DNA from: Lamellibrachia satsuma
Lineage: Eukaryota > Annelida > Polychaeta > Sabellida > Siboglinidae
Reading direction: 5' to 3'
DNA length: 64,000 bases
Assembly (NCBI GenBank): GCA_033239005.1
Contig: BSQZ01000097.1
Coordinates: 124,001 to 188,000, forward strand
Shown in pieces: positions 22,211 through 33,299 of this stretch. A program made the translations under genes and the position numbers. Under the pieces are notes generated by a model. It saw only the letters and a program-made list of their open reading frames with translations. It did no database searches and had not been told where the DNA came from. Positions within the stretch are counted from its first letter, which is position 1. Every line of letters starts with the position of its first letter.

Positions 22211-22829
22211 CTCAAACTTATTAAAACATCAGATCAGCCGACTTTTGCATTCTGGTGGTAGCATTATGATTTCTGTTAATATAAGTAAGCATTATTGTTG
22301 ATACGCTGTATTCTTTCCTGAAACCGTAATTCTTTAACAATTTACATACTTGTTGCCATGGATACATCATTGTTCAGACTCTCTAATTTATATTATAAAA
22401 CTACGTGTTGTACTTCCATCGTCAATTGATCCCACGATCAATGTTTTTATACACGCCTGTCTTCTAGCAATCAAAATCATGCCTTTCCAAGTACCAGCTA
22501 TTGCAATTGCATAATTTTAATGTTTTTATTTTAAATTGATCATTGTAATTGAAACCATTCCTGGCAGCAAGACTGGATGAATTCAGCCAAAACACTGACT
22601 AAGATGAGCAACGATGGCACATGTAATCTTTTTTATAAAGGAGTATAGTTATACTCCACCAAAGAACTATTGCAATTAACCCTTTTTGAAGCATTGTGGC
22701 CCTATGTTCTACCTTGAGCGAAGATATTAAATAAGTAAGAAGCATTCTAGTGATTTTTTTAAGTTTTGCAATTGTAATATAACTTGTGTGTAATGCTTTG
22801 GATTTGACAATTATAATTGAGTCCAGCCC

Positions 22830-23190
22830 AAGTCAGTAAGTTAGTGACCACCCCACCTAAGGCAGTAACCAACCCATCTAAGGCAGGGACCACCCCATCT
22901 AAGGCAGTGACCACCCCATCTAAGGCAGTGACCACCCCATCTAAGGCAGTGACTACTCCACCTAAGGCAGTGACCACCTCATCTGAGGCAGTGACCAACC
23001 CATCTAAGGCAGTGACCACCCCATCTAAGGCAGTGACCACCCCATCTAAGGCAGTCACCACCCGATCTACGGCAGTCACCACCCCACCTAAGGCAATGAC
23101 TACCTCATCTTAGGCAGTGACCACCCCATCTAATACAGTGACCAACCCATCTAAGGCAATGACCACCCCATCTAAGGCAGTAACCACCCC
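22830..23190. repeat. Minisatellite, 21-bp unit (GCAGTGACCACCCCATCTAAG)
   Basis: About 17 units. The 21-bp length keeps all frames open; the Thr/Lys/Pro-rich (plus) and Val/Thr-rich (minus) ORFs are artefacts. Confidence 0.95.
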
Positions 23191-23199
23191 ACTGAATTT

Positions 23200-23770
23200 G
23201 CATAACTATAATATTGCAACATGTGTTAATAGATTTATTTGATTCTCAGAAACTAGTCCATGGTTCAGTTTAAATACAGATGTGCAGCGTGTGTTGTGTC
23301 AAGTTGTATGGGGTTATACTATACCATATATAGCCATCAGTAGTGAAGTTGTCAATGGCAACTTGCAGTGCCTACGTAAATGTGCACTTTAATATGGGAA
23401 ACGTGTTCCTTACATGTGATTTTGTTCACAGTTGCATAGAGCTTTAAAGCCCTTGTTACCTGAGGCTGATAGTATGAGACCCAATGTAAAGATGTGTTAT
23501 GTTGTAACAAGTCTGAAGTAAACATTTGTATTATGTAATATTCAGGTTGATCTACGCTGCCAGCGTCAGACAAGAACAACATCTTCTACTTCTACTGCGG
23601 ACCACAGAAAAGGATAAAAGAATACCTCCTGTCTGAGCACAAAGACCATTGTAGTGACAAGAGTACAGAAATCTTGTGGACGTAATCGGTAATAATTATA
23701 GTATTATGACCTGTTGTCATATGAGTTGGTTGAATTGAAACCCAACATTTGCTCATTTTGGAAATGATAA
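23200..23770. other. Unassigned sequence
   Basis: No gene or repeat is recognised. A weak 76-codon minus-strand frame lies at 23352-23582. Confidence 0.4.
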
Positions 23771-23777
23771 AGTATTT

Positions 23778-23890
23778 GTATGTATGTATGTATGTATGTA
23801 TGTATGTATGTATGTATGTATGTATGTGTGTGTATGTATGTATGTATGTATGTATGTATGTTAGCATGCATGCATGCATGCATGCATGTA
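23778..23890. repeat. (TATG)n / (TGCA)n microsatellite
   Basis: A run of GTAT tetranucleotides interrupted by TGTGTG, ending in ATGCATGCATGC. Confidence 0.97.
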
Positions 23891-24114
23891 TGTATTTGAC
23901 ATTTCACCAATAATCACTATTATACACACCCACTATGTTCATAAATGTGTTCTTATATGTACCTATAATGCAAGTAAACATTTGCCCAACAAGTTATATA
24001 TGCTATTACGACACTGGTGCTAATAGCAAGTTTCCTTCAAACAACTCTAAAGTTGTGTTGGTAGACTAATCAAAAAAGTTGTTTGAATCGCATCAGTTTC
24101 TTAACACAGTTCAC

Positions 24115-24205
24115 AGTCTTATTTTTATGACTTGGGAAGTGCTCTGAACAGGTCAACTGATTATTTTTATGACTTGGGAATTGATCTGAACAGGTCAACT
24201 GATTG
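24115..24205. repeat. Two-copy ~42-bp repeat
   Basis: The sequence TTATTTTTATGACTTGGGAA followed by GAACAGGTCAACTGA occurs twice, immediately before the 57-bp array. Confidence 0.85.
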
Positions 24206-24722
24206 GCAGGTCCTTGCTGGGTATCCCACGACAGTCACTCTTCACTGGACACACAACCGATTGGTAAGTCCTTGCTGGGTAACCCACGACAGTCACTCTT
24301 CACTGGACACACAACCGATTGGTCAGTCCTTGCTGGGTATCGCATGACAGTCACTCTTCACTGGACACACAACCGATTGGTCAGTCCTTGCTGGGTATCA
24401 CACGACAGTCACTCTTCACTGGACACACAACCGATTGGTCAGTCCTTGCTGGGTGTCCCACGATGGCCACACTTCAATCGACACACAACCGATTGGTCAG
24501 TCCTTGCAGGGTATCCCACGACAGTTTCTCTTCACTGGACACACAACCGATTGGTCAGTCCTTGCTGGGTGTCCCACGATGGCCACACTTCAGTGGACAC
24601 ACAATTGATTGGTCAGTCCTTGCTGGGCGTCCCATGACAGTCACACTTCACTGGACACACAACCGATTGGTCAGTCCTTGCTGGGTGTCCCATGACAGTC
24701 ACACTTCACTGAACACACAACC
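24205..24722. repeat. Minisatellite, ~57-58-bp unit, nine copies
   Basis: Units combine GGTCAGTCCTTGCTGGGTAT, CCCACGACAGTCACTCTTCA and CTGGACACACAACCGATT. Two interspersed units share the variant GATGGCCACACTTCA, so the array has internal structure. Long ORFs here are repeat artefacts. Confidence 0.95.
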
Positions 24723-24724
24723 AT

Positions 24725-25735
24725 GAGATGGAAAGTGCAAATGCAGTGCGCCATCGTGACGTTTGTGCAGATACACAAACAACGACACTGGAGCTCTTAC
24801 GTTTAGGGAATTCTCCTTCATCAGCACTGGACACCTTGGAATAGGATTTGTAAATTGAACATGGTGACGGGTATCCCCAGATCTCTGCTGACCGAGCATA
24901 CTCTCCTGATCTGCAATGGTGCTATAAGTAATTATTCGGTGGGTGAAATGTTCGCGTATGGACTGTTCCTTACCAAAGTGGATGTAGAGTACCAAAATAT
25001 AATTATGAAGATAATTAAATTATAACACTGTATCTAATATAAAAATGTGTACATTAAAAATGTGACAAGAAATCACCATATGTCATGACATTGTGGCAAC
25101 TTGCCTTCATTGTTTTTAATGACATTGTCACCTTTTGTTGATCTTTCTTCATGACAACTACTGATGTGTTAACTGATGCAGTGATATAACATGCTTTATC
25201 TTTCAATCAAATTTCCGTTTTTATACATTATACACACTACCTCAATCTGCACTCCCCTTTCCCCAGCAAATATGACGCGGCATCGAGTCAACCTTAGACT
25301 TTGTCAGATGACGCTCACGTAGATTTAAGAAGATGCTCGCATCGAAGTAGCAATATCAATGTTATCAACAATTATGTACCATGTAAAACGTCCGTGTCAT
25401 AAGGTTTTTCCTGTAAATTCCAGATATCTATTCATGTGATGGCTGCACTGCGCGAGTTAACAATATATAGTTAGCTTTCTACTCACCAGATGTCAGTATT
25501 GTCATCTGCTGTTCACTGAAATGATATATGAATATCTATGCAAATATCAACCTAATCTACATAATTATCACCAATAGTAATTATTGGATTAAAAAGTGCC
25601 AAGTCTTGCTTGTTTCAGTGTATACTGAACCTGTTGTCGTTTATTGACATCTGAAATTTCAATGTCCAGTCTCAACATTATTGAAGCATTTACAAGCAAA
25701 CTTCAGGTGCTGTGATTTTTGTGATGTGAACACAA
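24725..25735. other. Unassigned AT-rich sequence
   Basis: A 98-codon minus-strand frame (24699-24995) shows no family signature. Apart from the direct-repeat copy at 25255-25425 nothing is recognised. Confidence 0.4.
25255..25425. repeat. Direct repeat, copy 1 of 2
   Basis: Contains GATGACGCTC, CAACAATTATGTACCATGTA and CCTGTAAATTCCA, matched in the same order at 27585-27760. The two copies flank the polypyrimidine/polypurine region. Confidence 0.85.
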
Positions 25736-25739
25736 TATA

Positions 25740-26294
25740 GCCTCCCTCCCTCCCTCCCTCTCTCTCCTCCCACTATTGTCTCTCTCTCCTTCCCTCCCTC
25801 CCTCCCTCCCTTCCTCCCTCCCCCTCTCATACTCACTCACTCCCTGAAACACTCTCTCCCATTCCATCCCTCCCCACTCTCACTCTATCATCTCCCTCTC
25901 TCTCTCTCCCCCTCTTCCCCCCTCTCTCTCCCCCTCTCTCCCCCTCTCTCCCCCCTCTCACTCTCTCGCCCTCCCTCTCTCTCTCTCTCTCTATCTCTCT
26001 CTGTATATATATATATATCTCTCTCTCCCTCCCTCCCTCTCTCCCTCTCTCTCCCCCCTCTCTCTCTACCCCTCTCTCTCTCCCCCCCTCATTATCCTCC
26101 CACTATTGTCTATCTCTCCCCCTCTCATACTCACTCACTCCCTGAAACACTCTCTCCCATTCCATCCCTCCCCACTCTCACTCTATCATCTCCCTCTCTC
26201 TCTCCCCTCTCTCTCTCCCCCTCTTCCCCCCCTCTCTCTCCCCCTCTCTCCCCCTCTCTCCCCCTCTCTCCCCCTCTCACTCTCTCGCCCTCCC

Positions 26295-26325
<31 letters not shown>

Positions 26326-26450
26326 GTATATATATATATCTCTCTCTCCCTCCCTCCCCCTCCCCTCTCTCCCTCTCTCTCCCCCTCTCTCTCTCTACCC
26401 CTCTCTCTCTCCCCCCTCTCTCCCCGTCTCTCTCTCTCTCTCACACTGTA
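25740..26450. repeat. Polypyrimidine tract with an internal ~296-bp duplication
   Basis: More than 90% C/T across 700 bp. The segment with CACTCACTCCCTGAAACACT, CTCCCATTCCATCCCTCCCC and a short TATATATATATC occurs at about 25825-26020 and again at about 26120-26340, a tandem duplication of roughly 296 bp. ORFs across it are low-complexity artefacts. Confidence 0.93.
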
Positions 26451-26469
26451 TTACATGCAACATTTTACT

Positions 26470-26880
26470 ATAATGCAGAGAGAGGGGTGCGGAGGGAGAG
26501 TGAGAGAGAGAGAGGGAGGGAGTGTGAGAGAGGGGGAGGGAGAGGAAGGAAGAGAGAGGGGAATGGGAGGTGCGGGAAGAGGGATGGGGATAGAGAGCGA
26601 GAGAGGGGATGGACGGAGGAAGGGAGTGAGAGAGGGGGAGGGGAGGGGAGGGAGGGGGAGAGAGCAAGTGAGATGGAAGGAGGGAGGGAGGGGGAGAGAG
26701 AGAGTGAGTGACACAGTGGAGGAACGGAAGGAGAGAGGGAGGGAGGACGGAAGGTGAGAGCGAGAGACGGAGGGGAGGAAAGGATGCAGGGAGAGTAACA
26801 GGGAGGGAGGGGGAAGTGGGAGAGCGAGACTGAGGATGGAGGGCGAGTAAGAGGGGTGAGGAGGGAAGAAAAGGGAGATA
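26470..26880. repeat. Polypurine tract
   Basis: About 400 bp of G/A-rich plus strand (GAGAGAGGGAGGGAG-type) starting 20 bp after the polypyrimidine tract. Together they form a Y-to-R strand switch centred near 26460. Confidence 0.93.
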
Positions 26881-26999
26881 CATCCTGTAACTGTCCGGAC
26901 CATTTATTCTTGTGAACTGCTGCTTCAGATGTTGTTGCTCTGTCGGTGGCTCCCACGACAGTGACCAAGCTTGGTCTTGCCCTCCCTCCTTACCTCCCT

Positions 27000-28130
27000 C
27001 CCTGACTCAGCAGCGATGTCACGTCTGTCACGTAAATTGAATACATCAAACTACCGCTAGAGGTCAGGCCACAGTGCGTTGGTGGCCATGTTTACGTTTT
27101 GTCTGATTATAATAAAACTAGATCATCAAAAATTCTAAAAAAAATCAAAGCCACCGCCATAATGTCGGTGATATTCTGAACAAGCTATCAAAATCACATA
27201 CCTCCAACTGTTTTAATTAAGTCGCAAACACGCCTATCCTAAAAAAATTGCAGTTTTTTGCCATATAAAAATATGCATATCGATGTTTCCGGAATGTCAC
27301 CATCAATATACCTGCACGGCTTCGAATCCGCTGCAACATCTCACTGCCAAACGTGCGACATTTCGATAGTTCCAACCTGACTGGCTGAATACAATTACTT
27401 CTTGAGATTAAAATAGAAATAGGCCATATTACGTATTTCTTGTTATTCCCGTCCATAAGCATCTCTGATAGTTTCATCAAGTAACTTATACATGTGATAC
27501 CTCCTTACTTATCCGGGTCTTTCACCTCTCCCTTCCTCGTTCATATACTTCCCACATATACGCTCCTCCCAACCTCCGTCCACACTCCCCTTTCCCCAAC
27601 AAACATGACACGTCATCGAGTCAAGTTAACTCGCCGTCAGATGACGCTCGCATAGATTTAAGAAGCTGCTGGCGCCATAGTAACACAATTAACGTTATCA
27701 ACAATTATGTACCATGTAAAAGGTTCGTGTTATAAGGTTATCCCTGTAAATTCCACAACGCAGAGACCGCCAGAGGGCGACGTAGTTCTTCAATAGACCT
27801 GTTGGTCATGCTCTGTCGCATCTGGTGATCTTACTTTGGCATATTCAACTAAAGTCCATTATCTGACGGCTCGTGTCTAGATCTTATCAAGTGTTGTATA
27901 ACAAGTTGTCATTCGGGTTCCTTGATGCTTCTCTCAGCTAGACATGTCATGTTTGTAGACATTTTATGTAATGCACAGGCGTCAACATCTACTCATGGAA
28001 AAGCGGGAAACATCAGGGAAAGCGGGAAGCGTCCTCCACCACTCAACTTTCGTAAATTTTTAGCTGATTCAAATGTTTTTTACCGGCCGCCATTTTGATT
28101 CGCTGTTTTGATATATGTGTGTGCGTGCGT
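27000..28130. other. Unassigned sequence including the second direct repeat
   Basis: An 87-codon minus-strand frame (27217-27480) is present and has a GTATATTG donor-like site, but no family is recognised. The copy of the 25255-25425 repeat lies at 27585-27760. Confidence 0.4.
27585..27760. repeat. Direct repeat, copy 2 of 2
   Basis: Diverged match of 25255-25425 in the same orientation, with GATGACGCTCGCATAGATTT and CAACAATTATGTACCATGTA. Confidence 0.85.
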
Positions 28131-28135
28131 GTATA

Positions 28136-28141
28136 TAGACA

Positions 28142-28233
<92 letters not shown>

Positions 28234-28262
28234 CACACACACGCATACACACACACACACGG
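28136..28262. repeat. (ACGC)n then (CA)n microsatellite
   Basis: About 21 ACGC units followed by (CA)n. The frames across it encode Ala/Cys/Val or His/Thr/Arg runs and are artefacts. Confidence 0.97.
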
Positions 28263-28593
28263 TGCAACTGTGCCACATTAGGCGGCAGTGTACCTGCGTC
28301 TAATTAACATACAGCTACAAAATGACAATTAACACAACAAATTAACATGACAGAACCCACACGGAACTCGCCAGATGGCAACGCCGTCGTATGAAGTGCC
28401 GAAAACGCGCTAACTGATCACACTCTATTTGAGTAAAGGATCAGTGTAGATTGGATATCAGGAAATACTCGTTCTCACAGAGGATAATAAATTAATGTAA
28501 CCAATTTTCTACGGATTGTTTAACTGCTAGGAGCGTGAATATGTTAAAAAACAAGGTTGACACGTGTCCCAAGAGGGGGGTGACACGTAGATG

Positions 28594-28690
28594 GACATTG
28601 TTGGACTCTCTGTAAGCCTTCCTTGACTTCCTTGTCCACTTGTCATCTCGGCGTTTGGCTTGAATGGCAAATCTTGTTAAAATGTGTTAA
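28594..28690 (+). mobile_element. LINE 3'-UTR tail fragment (plus strand)
   Basis: The stretch with GACATTGTTGGACTCTC, CTTCCTTGTCCACTTG and TTGGCTTGAATGGCAAATCT ending TTGTTAAAA is the reverse complement of the 3' end of the LINE at 47.5 kb. Only ~95 bp is present, an extreme 5' truncation. Confidence 0.75.
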
Positions 28691-28699
28691 CTCTTTTTA

Positions 28700-30270
28700 C
28701 AAATCATGTGTATCAACGACACATGTTGGCATGATTTTCACTCACAAATAAATACCGGTTCACATTGAAAAATAATATTCATGCTGTACGATATATGCCT
28801 CCCCATCGTATCTTCTTCGGGGCCGCACGCAAAGGTCCGGGAGGCATTTCTCACATATGTAGATGTGTTTTAATTGTCCGTCTACTATGCGCTCGCCAGG
28901 TCAAGATTTATAATTGATTATGTACTCAATCGACCAATGAGTACATATATTACTACATAAGTGTAGTCAACGCTTTGTTCTCCAGATTCGAACAGATTTT
29001 AATCGTGTACATCAGACGGCTACGTACATAGTAGCAATATAATCACTCATGATGACAATGAAAAGAAACAGTGAAGACAAATATCACCGTAAACCGTAAA
29101 GAAAAGTATTTAATGTAAACATCACGTAAAATGTATATAGACTCTTAACGTCTAGAAGACTTGACAAGTAAATTCTGACCGGAAATGTTTAATTATAAAG
29201 CTAAAGCAGGTAAGGCCCGCCGCCTGAAAATTTGAATGCCTAAACTTAGGCATGACTACATACATGAGTGTGAATTTTAAATAGTTTTGCCCGCCCTTTG
29301 GAAACGCGCTTCCAGTGCACTTACGCTATCAGCTTACCACATTCAGACGTCGTCACAATAGGCGCGGTGATTGCTTAAATACCCAATTCGCTTTACCATT
29401 GGTCAACTTGTAAAGCCATCTACCGTCTCAACCGCTGGGCAATGACATCTGCCAGCACTTCCTTGCCCAGTTCGTAAGTTAAACTTTTAAACTCTTGGAG
29501 CTGGCCAAATCCAGGGTTCCCAGGGCTCCCACTCAGTTCCCTAATTACGACGACCTCTGAGGTCAGAGCAATTTAGCAAATGTCAGGATTAAAGGGCGGA
29601 ACATCGTGTTCCATTCAGGGAGGACTAAAGGGGCTAAACTTTGTCATCAATCTTTGGCACCATATGGATTTTGTCCATATCCACTTGGGTGGTTTAACTA
29701 TAATATTTTCGAAACCTGCCTTTCTGTTGCTAATCTAGGCTTAATACATCGATTAAACACCTCCTAATGACTTAGTAATAATAACTATTAAAAACTTATT
29801 AAATAAAACGGGCATATACTTCACAAAGCGATGCGAGGTCATTCTTTAGTTACGTCCGTATGATGCGATGATTACGTATATATTTATGTTGTTTTACTTT
29901 TTTCTACCTGAACATAGTAATAGCGACTGAGGGGTGTACACTCCTACTTTTAAATGAGGCCTAACTATTTAGTTATTCAAAAATATAATAAGCTCTTTTT
30001 TATATATAATAATATATACTTCAATGAGTCTGTTTATATGTCTGTTTGTCCGTTGTGTCTTATTCACGGCCGCATTTGTGGGCCGATTCGGACAAAAGAA
30101 AAGGCTATAGCGGAAGTTGCGGAATCATTTTGATTTCTACGTCATCGGAAAGATAATAATTATGCGTACAAATGCGCTGGACGCACGTAGTAATTTGGAA
30201 TACTTTTCAATTTGTATTTGAGCGTGCGTTCGTGCGTACGTGCGTGCGTGTAGGTATATTTCCCAAAATC
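28700..30270. other. Unassigned AT-rich sequence
   Basis: No ORF over 60 codons and no tandem array. A GTGCGTTCGTGCGTACG-type stretch lies at about 30225-30250. I see nothing else I can support. Confidence 0.4.
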
Positions 30271-30284
30271 GAATAACATATGCC

Positions 30285-30480
30285 AATTTTATACCATTTC
30301 ATTAATTTGTCTGGATCATCTTGTAAATATTGTTTATCTCCATCATTTAAAAGTTTTTTTTCTTTCTATTTCTTAGTTATCTGCACATTGTAGTACCTTT
30401 CTTTTCATACCATCTTCCAAGTCATTTTAGTTTAAGTAGTAATCTTTGATGTGGCACTTTATCGAAAGTTTCCTCATGAA
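30285..30480 (-). pseudogene. LINE RT fragment (minus strand), internally deleted
   Basis: Two pieces match the LINE at 47.5 kb. CATTTCATTAATTTGTCTGG to ATCTCCATCAT corresponds to about 48280-48330, and TTTAAGTAGTAATCTTTGAT to GTGGCACTTT corresponds to about 48575-48610. The ~250 bp between them, which encode the FADD and PQG motifs, are missing. Confidence 0.75.
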
Positions 30481-30635
30481 ACAATTGATGCATTAAACAT
30501 TATATACGCAAAATACAACGAAATAGTCCAGGATACGGATTTATTGATCAATACAACTCTTCCAAATTCTATATTTTCAACATGGCCGTTCTCAGTAATA
30601 AGCAGCCACAACCCGAATCAGGATTTGCCGGTTGC

Positions 30636-30805
30636 TTAGTACCTTCTTGATTGGTAATTGAAGTATTCGTAGCATTTAGCGAAGCCACGTCGGTCACACT
30701 TGCAGGAGCAACATACTTTACAAGCACTGTGATGGTAGTCGTAATCGTATCTTGTGACCTGGCATCTACACCACCCGTACTTGCAATGTGCATTGCAGCG
30801 TTTCA
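30636..30805 (-). CDS. Cys-rich terminal exon of the secreted peptide
   Basis: Acceptor CTCTGGTTTCAG precedes the exon and a TAA stop ends it. The exon encodes ten cysteines in about 55 residues with spacing C-x3-C-x4-C-x-C-x14-C-x2-C-C-x-C-x-C-x7-C; one more cysteine comes from the previous exon. The domain is rich in Arg, Lys and Tyr, ending in a Tyr/Arg-rich tail. The CxxCCxCxC cluster suggests a disulfide-stabilised fold. I do not recognise the spacing as defensin, myticin, mytilin or macin. An odd total of 11 cysteines would leave one free or allow dimer formation. The overlapping frame 30569-30793 is a shadow. Confidence 0.75.
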
Positions 30806-31909
30806 CTGAAACCAGAGAGCATATCAGTTTATTATCACACATTAATGCACGTCCTATACATAAATATTTGCGTGGATTTCGAAATCAATGTATATTTATG
30901 ATTGAATCAATACCCGCACAGATAATTTCAATTGATGAACATCACTCCCATCAACTGAACAGTTCGATATATACCATACTGGGCAATCTGGAGTGAAATG
31001 CATGCGGAAAGATAAGTATTATACCTGATTCAACATTTCTCCGGATATTTATTATTGTTAGATCACATTTTGCAAAATAGTAAAAATATCACGTGAACAA
31101 AATTGTGAACATTAATACGAAGTTTAAAATATAGCTAGATTGTAGATTGAGGAAGCAAACTTTTTTTGTACAAACATACATTAATATATGTTCCAATCGT
31201 GTTGTATGTATCGTCAGTACGTTTCTTCTAGAGTAATGCCGGTTAAAATAACACATTTTAAATCTAATATAGCGCGTGTTTATTTCATTTTTGTTGAAAA
31301 CGCGACATTAGTTGCTTATTAATCCAGGAAGAGACTATACACGGGTGGTTCTTGATGAATTGTGTCTGATGTCCTCTACGTCACAAAGACCTTCACTTGA
31401 TTAAGGTTCTCGTAAAATCACTGCAAACACTAGAAGCTTATCTACAGTGCGCTGAAACGTTCGCTCAAAACTCCACAAAAGAAAGAATTGTGTAACATAT
31501 ACTTAGAACTTGCAAAGGTTAAAAGTGTTAACCTTTCAAGAAGTGACATATCGGTGTTGGAGAGTTGGTGAAAACTAAAATATGTGATCATCTATTTTAT
31601 AAAAATAAAGTTTCTCAACTTGAACTGGGCAAGGATTTAGTTTGGATCGTCTGAGCTATCATTATTTACCAATGAAATTGGATTGACAATTATACACACA
31701 CACAATACACATGTATTGAAAATTGTATTGATGCATGTATTCTTATAATCCAATCGGCGACATTACTTACTGCTTTTTCTACGATTATAAACACACAAAA
31801 ACAACGTTTATAATGAATATGTTCTTTAATTACTTTGCCAGAATGAACATGGTAACAACAGAATGAATATATTCTTCAATTAGTTTGTAATTAACAAGAA
31901 AATACTCAC

Positions 31910-32016
31910 AACAGAATCCTTTACCATTTGGCACTGGAAAGAAAATGGCGTCTATGATCGTCGACAAGGCGACGATCATAACGACCATCAAGACTGTCAA
32001 TTTGAGAGCGTTCATG
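31910..32016 (-). CDS. Signal-peptide exon of the secreted peptide
   Basis: Acceptor TTTCGTCTTCCAG is followed by one base and an ATG, so the start codon is fixed by the splice site. The exon encodes MNALKLTVLMVVMIVALST followed by a short segment with PVPNGKGFC. The first ~20 residues form a good hydrophobic signal core with a lysine near the N-terminus. Cleavage is plausible after the small residues following the core. The exon ends at GATTCTGTT|GTGAGT, a strong donor, one base into a codon. The longer overlapping frame (31921-32145) lies partly in the upstream intron and is not favoured. Confidence 0.75.
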
Positions 32017-32501
32017 CTGGAAGACGAAATGTAGTATCTTTGTGACATTCACAGAGTTTCCACGATCGACAAACGGTGCATTCTTAATGAAGACAATTGA
32101 AATACATAACGACAATATCAACATCCAAAGAAAAGAAAGGTTCACATAAGCAAGAGAATAATATTGCAGAAACTAGCTGTGGCATGTAATATAAATGCAC
32201 TGTTACTTGAATTTCACACGGCGGATTTGTGTACATTTTTTACAATTCTTAATTCTATATGTTTTTGTGATCAGTTTCGCAGAATTATTCTTTATCTGAA
32301 GAGTTCGAAAATGGCACACATTAAAAAAAACAGTTGAACTTCATCAACCGTATGTAATTAACAGGTGATCTGTCATGGAGCTGTCCAGGAAATATAGATT
32401 TGGAATAGTGTGGCGTTTACATGACATCCGCAAATAAGCAATTATTATGAGGCAGCGTGTTAAACATCATTAAACTATTAGAAACATGCAATTATACTTA
32501 C

Positions 32502-32555
32502 ATGGAATGAAATTCTTCAATGTCCTGTGGTCTGCGAACAGCACTGACGGCAAGA
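32502..32555 (-). other. 5' untranslated leader exon of the Cys-rich peptide gene
   Basis: The region ends at donor CATTCCAT|GTAAGTATA (exon end 32502) and starts about 30 bp downstream of the TATA box. It contains no in-frame start that reads into the next exon. The transcription start is estimated from the TATA spacing only. Confidence 0.55.
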
Positions 32556-32569
32556 GATGATGAACAGGT

Positions 32570-32760
32570 AAAACGCTCTGACTTTATATAGTGAGTTCTG
32601 GCTTGTGCGTGTGTACAGCATGACACGAAGGTTACGGTGTCTTTCTTTTTATCGAAAGAAAAAGAAAGAGAACATTTTTTGATGTTAATGGTACCCAGTC
32701 GTGTTGAAGCAATGTTTTTGTTTTCCAGTGCGTCATACCTGCAAGGGAGCATTACATAAA
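32570..32760 (-). promoter_or_regulatory. Promoter-like block P1 (recurs at 36.2 and 39.1 kb)
   Basis: Conserved landmarks shared with two other loci are GCTCTGAC.T.ATATAG.G, a near-palindrome CTTTCTT..... TCGAAAGAA, the TGCTATTGTGNACCAGACG region and AGTGCGTCATACCT. The copy here has GAAAGAAAAAGAAAG, which contains GAAAAAGAAA (an ISRE/IRF-like GAAANNGAAA). Conservation between copies suggests regulatory use or simply recent duplication. Confidence 0.55.
32582..32590 (-). promoter_or_regulatory. TATA box (TATATAAAG) of the Cys-rich peptide gene
   Basis: The minus strand reads CACTATATAAAGTCAGAG, about 80 bp upstream of a consensus splice donor. This is a textbook TATA sequence, unusual in this AT-rich but TATA-poor setting. 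The related blocks at 36.2 and 39.1 kb replace it with TATATGACGTCA. Confidence 0.65.
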
Positions 32761-32769
32761 ACGTTTTTT

Positions 32770-33140
32770 TTTTGTATGATGAATCGACACTGTATCTCCT
32801 GCTGTGTTCGAGAAGTTTATCGTGTTCTCAAAAAGGTTGTTCTTACTTTTTTGAAGGCGATCTGGCGCAAAGCGTTTCTTTGTGTTTTTTGTTGTGTTTT
32901 TCATTGCATCGCAACAAGTAGTCAAAGGAAAACTGGGGAAAAAACGTTGTTTGAAAGCATTTTTGAGTAATACATTTTTCAACGTATGGTTTTTCATTTC
33001 AGCAACATATTTGGAAAATGCATCGCGATGTTATGTTTGAAAACACCATACGTATGCCAAAGCTGTTTGTACCTTTTAATGTAAATATCATATCAAATTT
33101 GAAGATATATTAATTTGTTTGTGCTGACAATGAGGAGCCA
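32770..33140. other. Unassigned T-rich sequence
   Basis: An 89-codon plus frame (32701-32970) is compositionally biased and unrecognised. I see nothing else. Confidence 0.35.
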
Positions 33141-33299
33141 GTTCCATCGGCTGGTGTCCTGAATCATGTGCATCGGTAAGAGCTACGCGTGCACACATGC
33201 GTACCGCTCTTCAATATTGTGCGTCAGTAATAAAACTCAAGCATTTCGTTGACATAGACATCTTAATCTAACTGGCCATTTCTCAAAACGCTATCCTTC

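Larger units (their letters stand above)
30636..32590 (-). other. Gene span: secreted cysteine-rich peptide, three exons
   Basis: On the minus strand a TATA box (32582-32590) is followed by a leader exon (~32555-32502), a signal-peptide exon (32016-31910) and a Cys-rich terminal exon (30805-30636). Introns are 485 and 1104 bp with GT/AG borders. The coding exons join in matching phase: the first ends one base into a codon and the next supplies two. The product would be about 90 residues: an N-terminal hydrophobic signal, a short hydrophobic pro-region and a basic Cys-rich domain. The layout resembles invertebrate secreted antimicrobial or effector peptides. No known family is recognised, and the function is open. 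Confidence 0.75.

Noticed and set aside
100..24722. CRISPR-like arrays
   Set aside because: The regular repeats lack unique spacers of constant length, and the genome is eukaryotic; they are minisatellites.
26106..26968. Ser/Pro/Leu-rich and Arg/Gly/Glu-rich ORFs up to 200 codons
   Set aside because: Low-complexity translation of the polypyrimidine/polypurine tracts on both strands.
28043..28307. Ala/Cys/Val-rich putative membrane peptide
   Set aside because: Translation of the (ACGC)n/(CA)n microsatellite.
30569..30793. 74-codon Thr/Val-rich frame overlapping the Cys-rich exon
   Set aside because: Shadow frame; the Cys-rich frame alone fits the splice acceptor, phase and stop.
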